Source: an uncultured Collinsella sp. (GTDB lineage Bacteria > Actinomycetota > Coriobacteriia > Coriobacteriales > Coriobacteriaceae). Taken from it: 64,000 bases of DNA. Below are positions 54,497-62,862 of this stretch, piece after piece. The stretch spans positions 1 through 64,000 of the forward strand of contig CAJLPX010000001.1 of the NCBI GenBank assembly GCA_905208635.1, in the 5' to 3' direction. Each line of letters starts with the position of its first letter. Within the stretch, counting starts at the first letter, position 1. The notes beneath the pieces were generated by a model. That model was given only the letters and a program-made list of their open reading frames with translations, was not told the origin of the DNA and made no database searches. The position numbers and the translations under genes are program-made.

Positions 54497-54524
54497 AAAA
54501 AAAGCCGCTCAACCAGCGGCTTTT
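54497..54524 (-). terminator. Second tandem terminator downstream of thrS
   Basis: Minus strand: AAAAGCCGCT, 5-nt loop, AGCGGCTTTT followed by TTTG. A 10-bp stem with a strong T run that insulates the loaP promoter from thrS transcription. Confidence 0.82.
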
Positions 54525-54537
54525 CTTATTTAGGTAT

Positions 54538-54570
54538 GAAAAAGGCGACCGCCCTTTGTGGACGGTCGCC
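54538..54570 (-). terminator. First terminator of thrS
   Basis: Minus strand: GGCGACCG, 11-nt loop, CGGTCGCC, then TTTTTC. It starts 26 nt after the thrS stop. Confidence 0.85.
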
Positions 54571-54595
54571 TATGTTAATTGTTGTGAAGTTTGCC

Positions 54596-56359
<1,764 letters not shown>

Positions 56360-56428
56360 GGGTATGTTTTCTCCTCTCGGATGCCTGATGCAAGTGCGTG
56401 CGATGCGCTCGGCGTTTTAACTTGCATC

Positions 56429-56456
56429 ATTATAGGCAGGTTGCCTTGGTATACAA
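56429..56456 (-). promoter_or_regulatory. Sigma-70 promoter of thrS
   Basis: Minus strand TTGTAT (56456-56451), a 16-bp spacer, TATAAT (56434-56429). The predicted start near 56422 gives a leader of about 63 nt with no T-box elements. Confidence 0.65.
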
Positions 56457-56457
56457 G

Positions 56458-56488
56458 CGCCCGCCGCACCTTAATGGCACGGCGGGCG
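56458..56488. terminator. GC-rich hairpin after the zinc-ribbon gene
   Basis: CGCCCGCCG / CGGCGGGCG, a 9-bp stem with a 13-nt loop. The ATTTTC tract follows on the plus strand. On the minus strand, the direction of the zinc-ribbon gene ending at 56585, no T run follows. Confidence 0.45.
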
Positions 56489-56584
56489 ATTTTCTACGCA
56501 TGCTTCATCGTGTGGGCGCGGGGTGTGGGACGCGCGTGGCTTGCGGCGTGCCCGTGGCTTGCGGCCGGCCCGGCGATGGATGCG

Positions 56585-57016
56585 TTACTGGATGCGAGTT
56601 CGACAGTAGGGGCAGACCTTCCAGTGCGCATCGAGCGGGCGATGGCAGCTGGGGCAGACGTTGCGAACCTGGGTGTCGCACACGGGGCAGACCACAAAGT
56701 CCTTCTCGATGGGCGCGCCGCACTGCGGGCAGGTGCCGTACTGGGCAAGCTGGCGCTCGCGCAGGGCCATGTCCAGCTCCTGCTCCTCGCGGTCGGACGC
56801 GTAGGAGTGCGGGCGCAGGACCAGGTAGGCGATGAGGCCCACGAACGGGATGAGGGCGATGATGCCCCATGCCACGTAGGCGCTGGCGCCGCGGCGGCGA
56901 GCGTCGATGAACACATAGACGACCGACAGCACGTACAGGGCGATGATAAAGCCAACAAAGGCATAGACGACGCCCATGAGCTGCGGCGACATGAGCTCGG
57001 AGATGTACTTGGACAT
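56585..57016 (-). CDS. Membrane protein with PLDc_N segment and double zinc ribbon
   Basis: A 143-aa protein. Two hydrophobic segments (about residues 10-35 and 45-65, WGIIALIPFVGLIAYLVLRPHSY) match the PLDc_N-type membrane hairpin. The C terminus carries two zinc ribbons: CPQCGAPIEKDFVVCPVC and CPSCHRPLDAHWKVCPYC, eight cysteines in CxxC pairs. ATG 57016 has GAAAGG upstream; the open frame runs 15 codons further. No operon partner; the repeat array lies immediately upstream. Confidence 0.8.
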   Translation of the reverse strand: MSKYISELMSPQLMGVVYAFVGFIIALYVLSVVYVFIDARRRGASAYVAWGIIALIPFVGLIAYLVLRPHSYASDREEQELDMALRERQLAQYGTCPQCGAPIEKDFVVCPVCDTQVRNVCPSCHRPLDAHWKVCPYCRTRIQ

Positions 57017-57116
57017 TACGGATACCTTTCGGAATATTAACAGTCCGGTCAAGTTTACCACGGGGTTTGTTTATATGGGACCACGGCCGGGTACGGGGCC
57101 GGCGCGGACACAAACA

Positions 57117-57653
57117 TCTCAATCTGTAACAGCTGGGAGCGGGATCCGGGTCTAGGTGTTACAGATCGAGACACAGGGGTCCCTCCCCGACTTCAATCTC
57201 GATCTGTAACATCTTGACTCCAAAATCAGTCCTTACTGTTACAGATCAAGATGAACGGTGAGCCCTCCGTTAAATATCTCAATCTGTAACAACTAGGGGC
57301 CAGAAACCCTTCTATCTGTTACAGATCAAGACAAAGGAAAACGTCCAATCTCAATATCTCAATTTGTAACAACAATTCGGCAAAAACAGGTCTAACCGTT
57401 ACAGATTTAGATATTCGAAACCGACTGATAGGTTCATCTAAATCTGTAACATCTAGACCCCAAAACGGTCCCTAGATGTTACAGATCGAGACAGAAGAAT
57501 CTCTCCCTGACTTTAAATCTCAATCTGCAACATATAGGACCGATTTCCCCCTCTTACTGTTACAGATCAAGATAAACGGAGGGTCCATCTGGCAAACGTC
57601 TCGATCTGTAACATCTGGAACCCAGTTCTTCTGCTTACTGTTACAGAACGAGA
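57117..57653. repeat. Array of 14 alternating inverted 15-bp sites with a 40-bp step
   Basis: Seven units, each a left site TCTCRATCTGTAACA and a right site TGTTACAGATCRAGA. Left sites begin at 57117, 57197, 57277, 57357, 57437, 57518 and 57599; right sites at 57157, 57237, 57317, 57397, 57477, 57558 and 57639. Neighbouring sites are thus 40 or 41 bp apart and alternate in orientation. Spacers are 25-26 nt and diverged, with loose similarity among the inner ones (GACCCCAAAA, GTCC.TAC). The array fills most of the 807-bp gap 57017-57823. No ORF or cas gene is near. Confidence 0.9.
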
Positions 57654-57791
57654 CAAACCTCTGACACCCGGGACGGCAGACGAGGTCACCTATGATCCTG
57701 AGTCTCCCCTCGCCTGCCGTTTGCGGATGCGAGGGGGCTGTTCGCCGCATTGCCGCCGCACTAGGGGCGTGCGAACCGTAGGATAGTCTTA

Positions 57792-57806
57792 TTGACAGCC
57801 TGTCAA
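57792..57806. promoter_or_regulatory. Palindromic operator candidate upstream of the GlpA-like operon
   Basis: TTGACAG-C-CTGTCAA is a perfect 7-bp inverted repeat ending 17 nt before the GTG start. Its form fits operators of GntR/FadR-type regulators; no regulator gene is adjacent. The remaining bases 57654-57791 show no gene. Confidence 0.45.
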
Positions 57807-57823
57807 CTCTTCTGGGAGGCACC

Positions 57824-59287
57824 GTGGCAGAAACGTTTGATATCGCAATTGTGGGCGCGGGCATCACGGGGTGCGCCATCGCGCGGCAGCTCGCGCGGTT
57901 TGACCTGTCCATTTGCGTGGTCGAGGCGGCCAACGATGTCGCCCTGGGCGCGTCGAAGGCCAACGGTGGCCTGGTGCACGCTGGCTACGATCCGGCACCG
58001 GGCACCGTAAAGGCACAGGTCAATGCCCGTGGCTGCGAGCTGTATGGTACCTGGGCTCAGGAGTTGGGCTTTTTATTTTGCCGCACCGGTTCGATGGTGC
58101 TGGGGTTTAGCGACGAGGACCGTGCGCAACTTGAGCGGCTGCGCAGCAATGGCCACGCCAACGGCGTGCCCGAGTTGTCGATTATCGGCCCCGAGCGCAT
58201 CCGCGAGCTGGAACCACGCGCGAGTGCCAAGGCGACGTGCGCGCTGTGGTGCCCCTCGACTGGCTTTGTCGATCCGTTTGAGGTCGCCATCGCCGCGCTG
58301 GAGAACGCCGTGGCCAACGGCGTGACGTTTATGCGCTCCTCGCCGGTGGAAGCGATTGAGGTTGCTGGCGGCGAGGCTAACGGCGGGGCTGCGCGCTTTA
58401 CGCTGGCAACGCCCGCCGGCGATGTGCGCTGCCGCTATCTGATCAACGCCGCGGGCAACGGTGCCGCGGACATCTCGCATATGGCGGGCGCCGAGGAGTT
58501 CCAGATGGTCTGGCGCCAGGGCAACATCGTGGTACTGGACAAGGAGCCGCGCACGCTCATGCCGCTCTACCCCGTTCCGACGCCAGTGTCCAAGGGCGTT
58601 ATCGTTACGGGCACCGTGCACGGCAACACCGTGATTACCGCGACCGCTGCCGTGCGTGAGCCGGGCGACACACAGACCTATGCGAGCGATGTGAACGCGT
58701 TACTAACGGGAGCGCGCAAGCTGGTTCCCGATCTGGACACGCGCCGCGTGGTGCGCGCATTTGCCGGTGGGCGTCCGGTCATTCAGGGAACCAACGACTT
58801 CTTTATTGGGCAGTCGGCCGTGTTGCCGGGGCTGTTTCAGGCGGCGGGCATTCAGTCGCCAGGCGTGGCGAGCGCGCCGGCCATTGCCGAGCGTATGGAG
58901 CACGTGATGCGCGAGGCGGGCGTTGCTTTGCGCGAACGGGCCGATTGGGATCCGATTCGCCGCGCACCGGACGACTTCGACCGTGCGCCGCTTGCGCGCA
59001 AGGAGGAGCTCATTGAGTCTGACCCCGCGTGGGGGCAGATAGTCTGCCGCTGCGAGACGGTGCCCGAGGCCGAGATCGTGGCCGCGATTCGGCGCCGTCC
59101 GGGTGCGGTTTCGGTCGAGGGCGTCAAACGCCGCTGCCGCGCGGGCATGGGCCGCTGCCAGAGTGGCTTCTGCCAGAGCCGCGTGGTGGCCATCCTAGCG
59201 CGCGAGCTGGGCTGCGACCCCAGCGAGGTGCTGCTGGAGGACACTGGCTCGTGGCTCGTTGAGGGACCTTTAAAGGGGGTGCGCTAG
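57824..59287 (+). CDS. GlpA-like FAD-dependent glycerol-3-phosphate dehydrogenase with BFD-type [2Fe-2S] domain
   Basis: A 487-aa flavoenzyme. The N-terminal dinucleotide-binding motif is IAIVGAGITGCAIARQLA, followed by the DAO fold (GASKANGGLVHAGYDP, FAGGRPVIQGTNDFFIG). The C-terminal BFD-like domain has IVCRCETVPEAEIVAAIRR and CRAGMGRCQSGFC, giving the C-x-C and C-x4-5-C iron-sulfur ligands of GlpA-type proteins. The start is GTG with GGGAGG upstream. First gene of a three-gene operon that probably oxidises glycerol 3-phosphate anaerobically; another 2-hydroxy acid substrate is possible. Confidence 0.85.
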   Translation: MAETFDIAIVGAGITGCAIARQLARFDLSICVVEAANDVALGASKANGGLVHAGYDPAPGTVKAQVNARGCELYGTWAQELGFLFCRTGSMVLGFSDEDRAQLERLRSNGHANGVPELSIIGPERIRELEPRASAKATCALWCPSTGFVDPFEVAIAALENAVANGVTFMRSSPVEAIEVAGGEANGGAARFTLATPAGDVRCRYLINAAGNGAADISHMAGAEEFQMVWRQGNIVVLDKEPRTLMPLYPVPTPVSKGVIVTGTVHGNTVITATAAVREPGDTQTYASDVNALLTGARKLVPDLDTRRVVRAFAGGRPVIQGTNDFFIGQSAVLPGLFQAAGIQSPGVASAPAIAERMEHVMREAGVALRERADWDPIRRAPDDFDRAPLARKEELIESDPAWGQIVCRCETVPEAEIVAAIRRRPGAVSVEGVKRRCRAGMGRCQSGFCQSRVVAILARELGCDPSEVLLEDTGSWLVEGPLKGVR

Positions 59288-59288
59288 G

Positions 59289-60644
59289 ATGGCGGCATTC
59301 AAATCGAGCGCGTTTGATAACGACGCCGTTGAGGCAGTACCGACGCAGGCCTTCGACGTGGTCGTTATCGGAGGCGGCCCCGCCGGCATGGCTGCCGCAC
59401 TTGCCGCGCATAAGGCCGGCGCGCGCGTTGCTATCGTGGAGCGCGAGCAACACTTGGGCGGCATCCTCCGCCAGTGCATTCATCCCGGTTTTGGCCTTTC
59501 GCACTTTAAGCAGGAGCTCACCGGCCCCGAATACGCGCAGCGCTTTATCGACCAGGTGCGCGCGACCGACATTGCGCTGTTCTTGGACAGCATGGTGCTT
59601 GGGATTGATTCGGGCGAGTCCCCGGAAGACGCCGCGGTCCACACCGTCACGCTCATGAGCCCCACCGGAATGTTGCAGCTCAACGGGTGCGCGGTCGTCC
59701 TTGCCATGGGTTGCCGCGAGCGCACACGCAGCGAGATCAAGATTCCCGGCAGCCGACCCGCCGGCGTGTTTACGGCCGGCTTGGCGCAGCGATACATCAA
59801 TATCGAGAACCTAAAACCCGGCTCGCGCGCCGTCATTTTGGGCTCGGGTGACATCGGGCTGATCATGGCGCGCCGCTGCACGCTCGAGGGGATTTCGGTC
59901 GAGGGCGTGTACGAGCTCATGCCGTACGCCAACGGCCTGCGTCGCAATGTGAAGAACTGCCTGGACGACTTTGGCATTCCGCTGCATCTGTCCACAACCG
60001 TCACACGCGTGATCGGGCACGACCGCGTTGAGGCCGTCGAAGTGAGCCAGGTCGACGAGCACCTTGCACCCATTCCGGGAACCGAGCGCGTTGTTCCGTG
60101 CGACACGCTGCTGCTTTCGGTGGGTCTGATTCCCGAGAACGAGCTTTCGGTTGCCGCGGGCGTGGAGCTGGACCCACGTACGCGCGGCGCCGTGGTGGAC
60201 CAGAGTCTGCAAACGGGCGTACCGGGCATTTTTGCCTGCGGCAACGTGCTGCACGTACACGACCTGGCCGACAACGTGACGACCGAGTCCGAGCGCGCCG
60301 GCACGGCCGCAGCGGCGTACGCGCTGGGCGGCGACGCCGGGGCAAACGCTGCGGGCACGGGTTGCCAACTCACGGTCTCCCCCGCCGGCATCGCAGGCTA
60401 CGCACTGCCGGGCCGCGTTACGACCGTCGGGCTCACTAAGCTCAACTTCCGCGTACGCCGACCGGTCAATGCCGCCCGCGTACGTATCCTGGCAGGCGAC
60501 GAGGAACTGTTTGCAGGCAAGATCCGCCCGTTTAAACCGAGCGTCATGGAAAGCTTCCCGCTACCGACAAAGGTGATTCAACGCGCACTCGATATGGGCG
60601 TTAGCGAGATAGTCCTGTCCGTCGACCCCGTTGAGGAGGCGTAG
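59289..60644 (+). CDS. NAD(P)/FAD-dependent oxidoreductase (second subunit of the GlpA-like operon)
   Basis: A 451-aa protein with two Rossmann motifs: VVVIGGGPAGMAAALAAHKAGARVAIVE near residue 20 and AVILGSGDIGLIMARR near residue 180. LGGILRQCIHPGFGLSHF holds a conserved Cys, and GCRERTRSEIKIPGSRPAGVFTAG and GIFACGNVLHVHDLADNV are typical of pyridine-nucleotide-disulphide-like oxidoreductases paired with GlpA and DUF1667 proteins. It starts one nt after the GlpA-like stop. It probably passes electrons from the dehydrogenase to an acceptor. Confidence 0.83.
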   Translation: MAAFKSSAFDNDAVEAVPTQAFDVVVIGGGPAGMAAALAAHKAGARVAIVEREQHLGGILRQCIHPGFGLSHFKQELTGPEYAQRFIDQVRATDIALFLDSMVLGIDSGESPEDAAVHTVTLMSPTGMLQLNGCAVVLAMGCRERTRSEIKIPGSRPAGVFTAGLAQRYINIENLKPGSRAVILGSGDIGLIMARRCTLEGISVEGVYELMPYANGLRRNVKNCLDDFGIPLHLSTTVTRVIGHDRVEAVEVSQVDEHLAPIPGTERVVPCDTLLLSVGLIPENELSVAAGVELDPRTRGAVVDQSLQTGVPGIFACGNVLHVHDLADNVTTESERAGTAAAAYALGGDAGANAAGTGCQLTVSPAGIAGYALPGRVTTVGLTKLNFRVRRPVNAARVRILAGDEELFAGKIRPFKPSVMESFPLPTKVIQRALDMGVSEIVLSVDPVEEA

Positions 60645-60648
60645 AGTC

Positions 60649-61047
60649 ATGAGCACAAACGCGATTGAAACGCTGCAGTTCAACTGCACCACCTGCCCAT
60701 CCGAGTGCCTCCTGACCGTGGAGGTCGAGCGCAGCGCAGACGGCGCCGTGGTAGAGGTACGCTCCGTAACCGGCAACAGCTGCCCGCGCGGTGATAAGTT
60801 TGCACATCAGGAGCTCACCTGCCCCATGCGCGTGCTTACCACGACCGTGGCCGTATCCGGCGGCGACGAGGCGCTGCTGCCCGTGCGCACGGCCGAAGCC
60901 ATCCCGCTGGCACTCCATGCCCAGGCGATGGACCTCATCCGGGGCCTAAAGGTCAAAGCCCCCATCCGCATGAGCGATGTAGTCCTCCCCAGCCTCCTAG
61001 ATACCGGTACCGACCTCATCGCCAGCATGGACATCGACCCCGTCTAA
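60649..61047 (+). CDS. DUF1667 iron-sulfur-type protein
   Basis: A 132-aa protein. FNCTTCPSECLLTVEVE, SVTGNSCPRGDKFAHQE and LTCPMRVLTTTV carry the conserved cysteines of DUF1667 (C-x2-C-x3-C, then C and C). The family travels with the two flavoproteins upstream and may carry electrons. ATG 60649 is preceded by GAGGAGG and lies 4 nt after the upstream stop. Last gene of the operon. Confidence 0.88.
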   Translation: MSTNAIETLQFNCTTCPSECLLTVEVERSADGAVVEVRSVTGNSCPRGDKFAHQELTCPMRVLTTTVAVSGGDEALLPVRTAEAIPLALHAQAMDLIRGLKVKAPIRMSDVVLPSLLDTGTDLIASMDIDPV

Positions 61048-61107
61048 GCAGTTAATTTGGGACGGGGCTCTTTTAGCTACCCCGCCATCCACCCCGCCCC
61101 TCCTGAA

Positions 61108-61170
61108 TTGCGGTGAAATAGTTCCTGATTTCCGCCAAAACCCCGGTATCCAGGAACTATTCCACCGCAA
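61108..61170. repeat. 63-bp hairpin element
   Basis: TTGCGGTGAAATAGTTCCTG (61108-61127) pairs with CAGGAACTATTCCACCGCAA (61151-61170) over 20 bp with one mismatch, around a 23-nt loop. It lies inside the composite block and has arms unlike any other element in the window. Confidence 0.75.
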
Positions 61171-61214
61171 CTATCATTGGAATCTGTATTTAGCCTGTGC
61201 CTACTTTAGTGCCA

Positions 61215-61374
61215 TTTCAAAACTATGCCGGATTACGGGGCTGATTCGGAGACCCCCATCCATACCGGCATTTTTCGATTTTTGATAAGCCGTCTACCTG
61301 CGGTTTTAATTTCGCAATTTTTCCAATGGTCAAGTAATACAGGTCCAGCCCCGTAATCCGCCATAGTTTTGAAA
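61215..61374 (+). repeat. Hairpin-type intergenic repeat, copy 2 (different arms)
   Basis: 29-bp arms (61215-61243 and 61346-61374) pair with one mismatch; the arm begins TTTCAAAACTATG. The centre has TCTACCTGCGGTTTTAATTT (61291-61310) and then CGCAA, also found at 62730-62754 in copy 3 and, inverted and diverged, in copy 1. The arms are unrelated to those of copies 1 and 3. Confidence 0.75.
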
Positions 61375-61514
61375 GCAGCTAATTCGGGACGACCCTCTTA
61401 TGACTACTTTTACCTATCATTCCGCATGTTTGACACAGCTAAAATAGCCCCGTCCCAAATTGACTACCCTGGCGTTGGGGATACCATGGTGACACCCTAG
61501 CGAAAGGATGTTTC

Positions 61515-62603
61515 ATGGCACATGTCGATGACCAGCGTGTGGCGAGCGTGCTCGATGCGCTCGAGGCTCAGCACCCCGGCGCGCAGCTGCTCGTAAACGA
61601 CCCGTGGTCGATCTATTACCTGACCGGCTTTTATGCCGATATGTTCGAGCGTTTTTGCGGCGTGCTGCTCGCGCGCGATGCCGAGCCGGTGATCTTAGTC
61701 AACGCCCTGCATCAGCTGCCCGAGTACGACAATGCCCGCGTGGCCTACCACAACGACACCGACGTCGTGACCGACGCCATCGCTCGCGAGGTCAATCCAT
61801 CCAAGCCCCTCGGCATCGATACCGTAATGCGCTCCGGCTTTTTGCTGCCCCTTATGGATCGTTACGCCGCGAGCGAGTTCTTCCTGGGCGACTTTGCCGT
61901 CACCGCCGCACGCACCCACAAGGACGAAGCCGAGCAGGAGCTCATGCGCGTGTCCTCGGCCGCAAACGACGCTGTGATGGCCGACGCCATCAAGCTCGTC
62001 CACGAGGGCGTGACGGAGCGCGAAATTGCCGACCAGATGCTCGGCCTGTACCGTAAGCACGACTGCGAGGGCTTTAGCTTTCCGCCCATCGTGAGCTTTG
62101 GCGCCAACGCCGGCGATCCGCACCACGAGCCCGACGACACCGTACTCAAGCGTGGCGACGTGGTGCTGTTCGACATTGGCGGACGCCGCTGCAACTACTG
62201 CTCGGACATGACGCGCACGTTCTTTTGGGGCGAGCCGGACAAGGAGACGGCACACATCTACGACATCGTGCGCCGCGCCAACGAGGCCGCCGAGGCGCTC
62301 ATCGCACCGGGCGTGCGCATGTGCGACCTGGACCGTGCCGCGCGCGACGTGATTGAGGACGCTGGCTACGGCAAGTACTTCACGCATCGCCTGGGCCACT
62401 CGATCGGCCTGCAGGACCACGAGCCGGGCGACGTCTCACTCGTCAACGAGCAGGTTGTCGAGCCGGGCATGACCTTCTCCATCGAGCCGGGCATCTACCT
62501 CCCCGGCCACACCGGCGTCCGCATCGAAGACCTGGCCCTGGTCACCGAGTCCGGCGTCGAGATTCTCAACGCCTACCCCCACGATCCAGTCCGCCTCGAC
62601 TAA
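61515..62603 (+). CDS. M24-family Xaa-Pro peptidase (aminopeptidase P-like)
   Basis: A 362-aa metallopeptidase that removes N-terminal residues before proline. The N-terminal creatinase-like domain (LLVNDPWSIYYLTGFYADMFERF) precedes the pita-bread fold. Metal ligands are visible: two Asp in VLFDIGGRRCNYCSDMTRTF, His in THRLGHSIGLQDHE, Glu in GMTFSIEPGIYLPG and Glu in VRIEDLALVTESG. GAAAGGA lies upstream of ATG 61515. Single gene. Confidence 0.92.
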   Translation: MAHVDDQRVASVLDALEAQHPGAQLLVNDPWSIYYLTGFYADMFERFCGVLLARDAEPVILVNALHQLPEYDNARVAYHNDTDVVTDAIAREVNPSKPLGIDTVMRSGFLLPLMDRYAASEFFLGDFAVTAARTHKDEAEQELMRVSSAANDAVMADAIKLVHEGVTEREIADQMLGLYRKHDCEGFSFPPIVSFGANAGDPHHEPDDTVLKRGDVVLFDIGGRRCNYCSDMTRTFFWGEPDKETAHIYDIVRRANEAAEALIAPGVRMCDLDRAARDVIEDAGYGKYFTHRLGHSIGLQDHEPGDVSLVNEQVVEPGMTFSIEPGIYLPGHTGVRIEDLALVTESGVEILNAYPHDPVRLD

Positions 62604-62606
62604 CAA

Positions 62607-62637
62607 ATATGGCAAAGGGACAGTCCCTTTGCCATAT
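62607..62637. terminator. Perfect palindrome after the peptidase gene
   Basis: ATATGGCAAAGGGA-CAG-TCCCTTTGCCATAT, a 14-bp stem with a 3-nt loop, starting 3 nt after the stop codon. There is no T run; it may be a REP-type element acting as a terminator or mRNA stabiliser. Confidence 0.55.
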
Positions 62638-62651
62638 CCTGTCAACGCTGC

Positions 62652-62811
62652 ACCACGAAAAAGGACTATCTACTACGTTTAACCCGCATGGGTCGACCAT
62701 GCTGGTCTTTTTTGAAAATCAGCAAGCCTTCTACCTGCGGTTTTAATTTCACAAGTCTCGGCGTGGTCGGGGGTATCCGGTCAAACGTAGTAGATAGGCC
62801 CATTTCGTGGC
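62652..62811 (+). repeat. Hairpin-type intergenic repeat, copy 3
   Basis: CTATCTACTACGTTT (62666-62680) and AAACGTAGTAGATAG (62783-62797) are perfect 15-bp arms; outside them CCACGAAA (62653-62660) pairs with TTTCGTGG (62803-62810). The interior has GGGTCGACCATGC, TTTTGAAAATCAGCAAGC and TCTACCTGCGGTTTTAATTT. It aligns with the reverse complement of 19487-19642 along its whole length. Confidence 0.8.
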
Positions 62812-62818
62812 AAGCATG

Positions 62819-62854
62819 TCAATTCGGGGCCCCGTCCCAAATTGGCTACCCGGC
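62819..62854. repeat. GGGACGGGGC-type repeat next to folC
   Basis: AATTCGGGGCCCCGTCCCAAATTGG shares CCCCGTCCCAAATTG and the following GCTACCCGGC with 61446-61470 (there GACTACCCTGGC). It lies within 50 bp of the folC stop codon. Confidence 0.55.
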
Positions 62855-62862
62855 AAATGGGG

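Larger units (their letters stand above)
61054..61461. repeat. Composite nested inverted-repeat block
   Basis: AATTTGGGACGGGGCT (61054-61069) and AGCCCCGTCCCAAATT (61446-61461) are a perfect 16-bp inverted pair 376 bp apart. Between them lie the two hairpin elements listed separately, plus AATTCGGGACGACCC at 61381-61395. The gap 61048-61514 contains no gene. Confidence 0.7.

Noticed and set aside
57117..57653. CRISPR array
   Set aside because: Repeats alternate in orientation, are only 15 bp, spacers resemble one another, and no cas genes are present.
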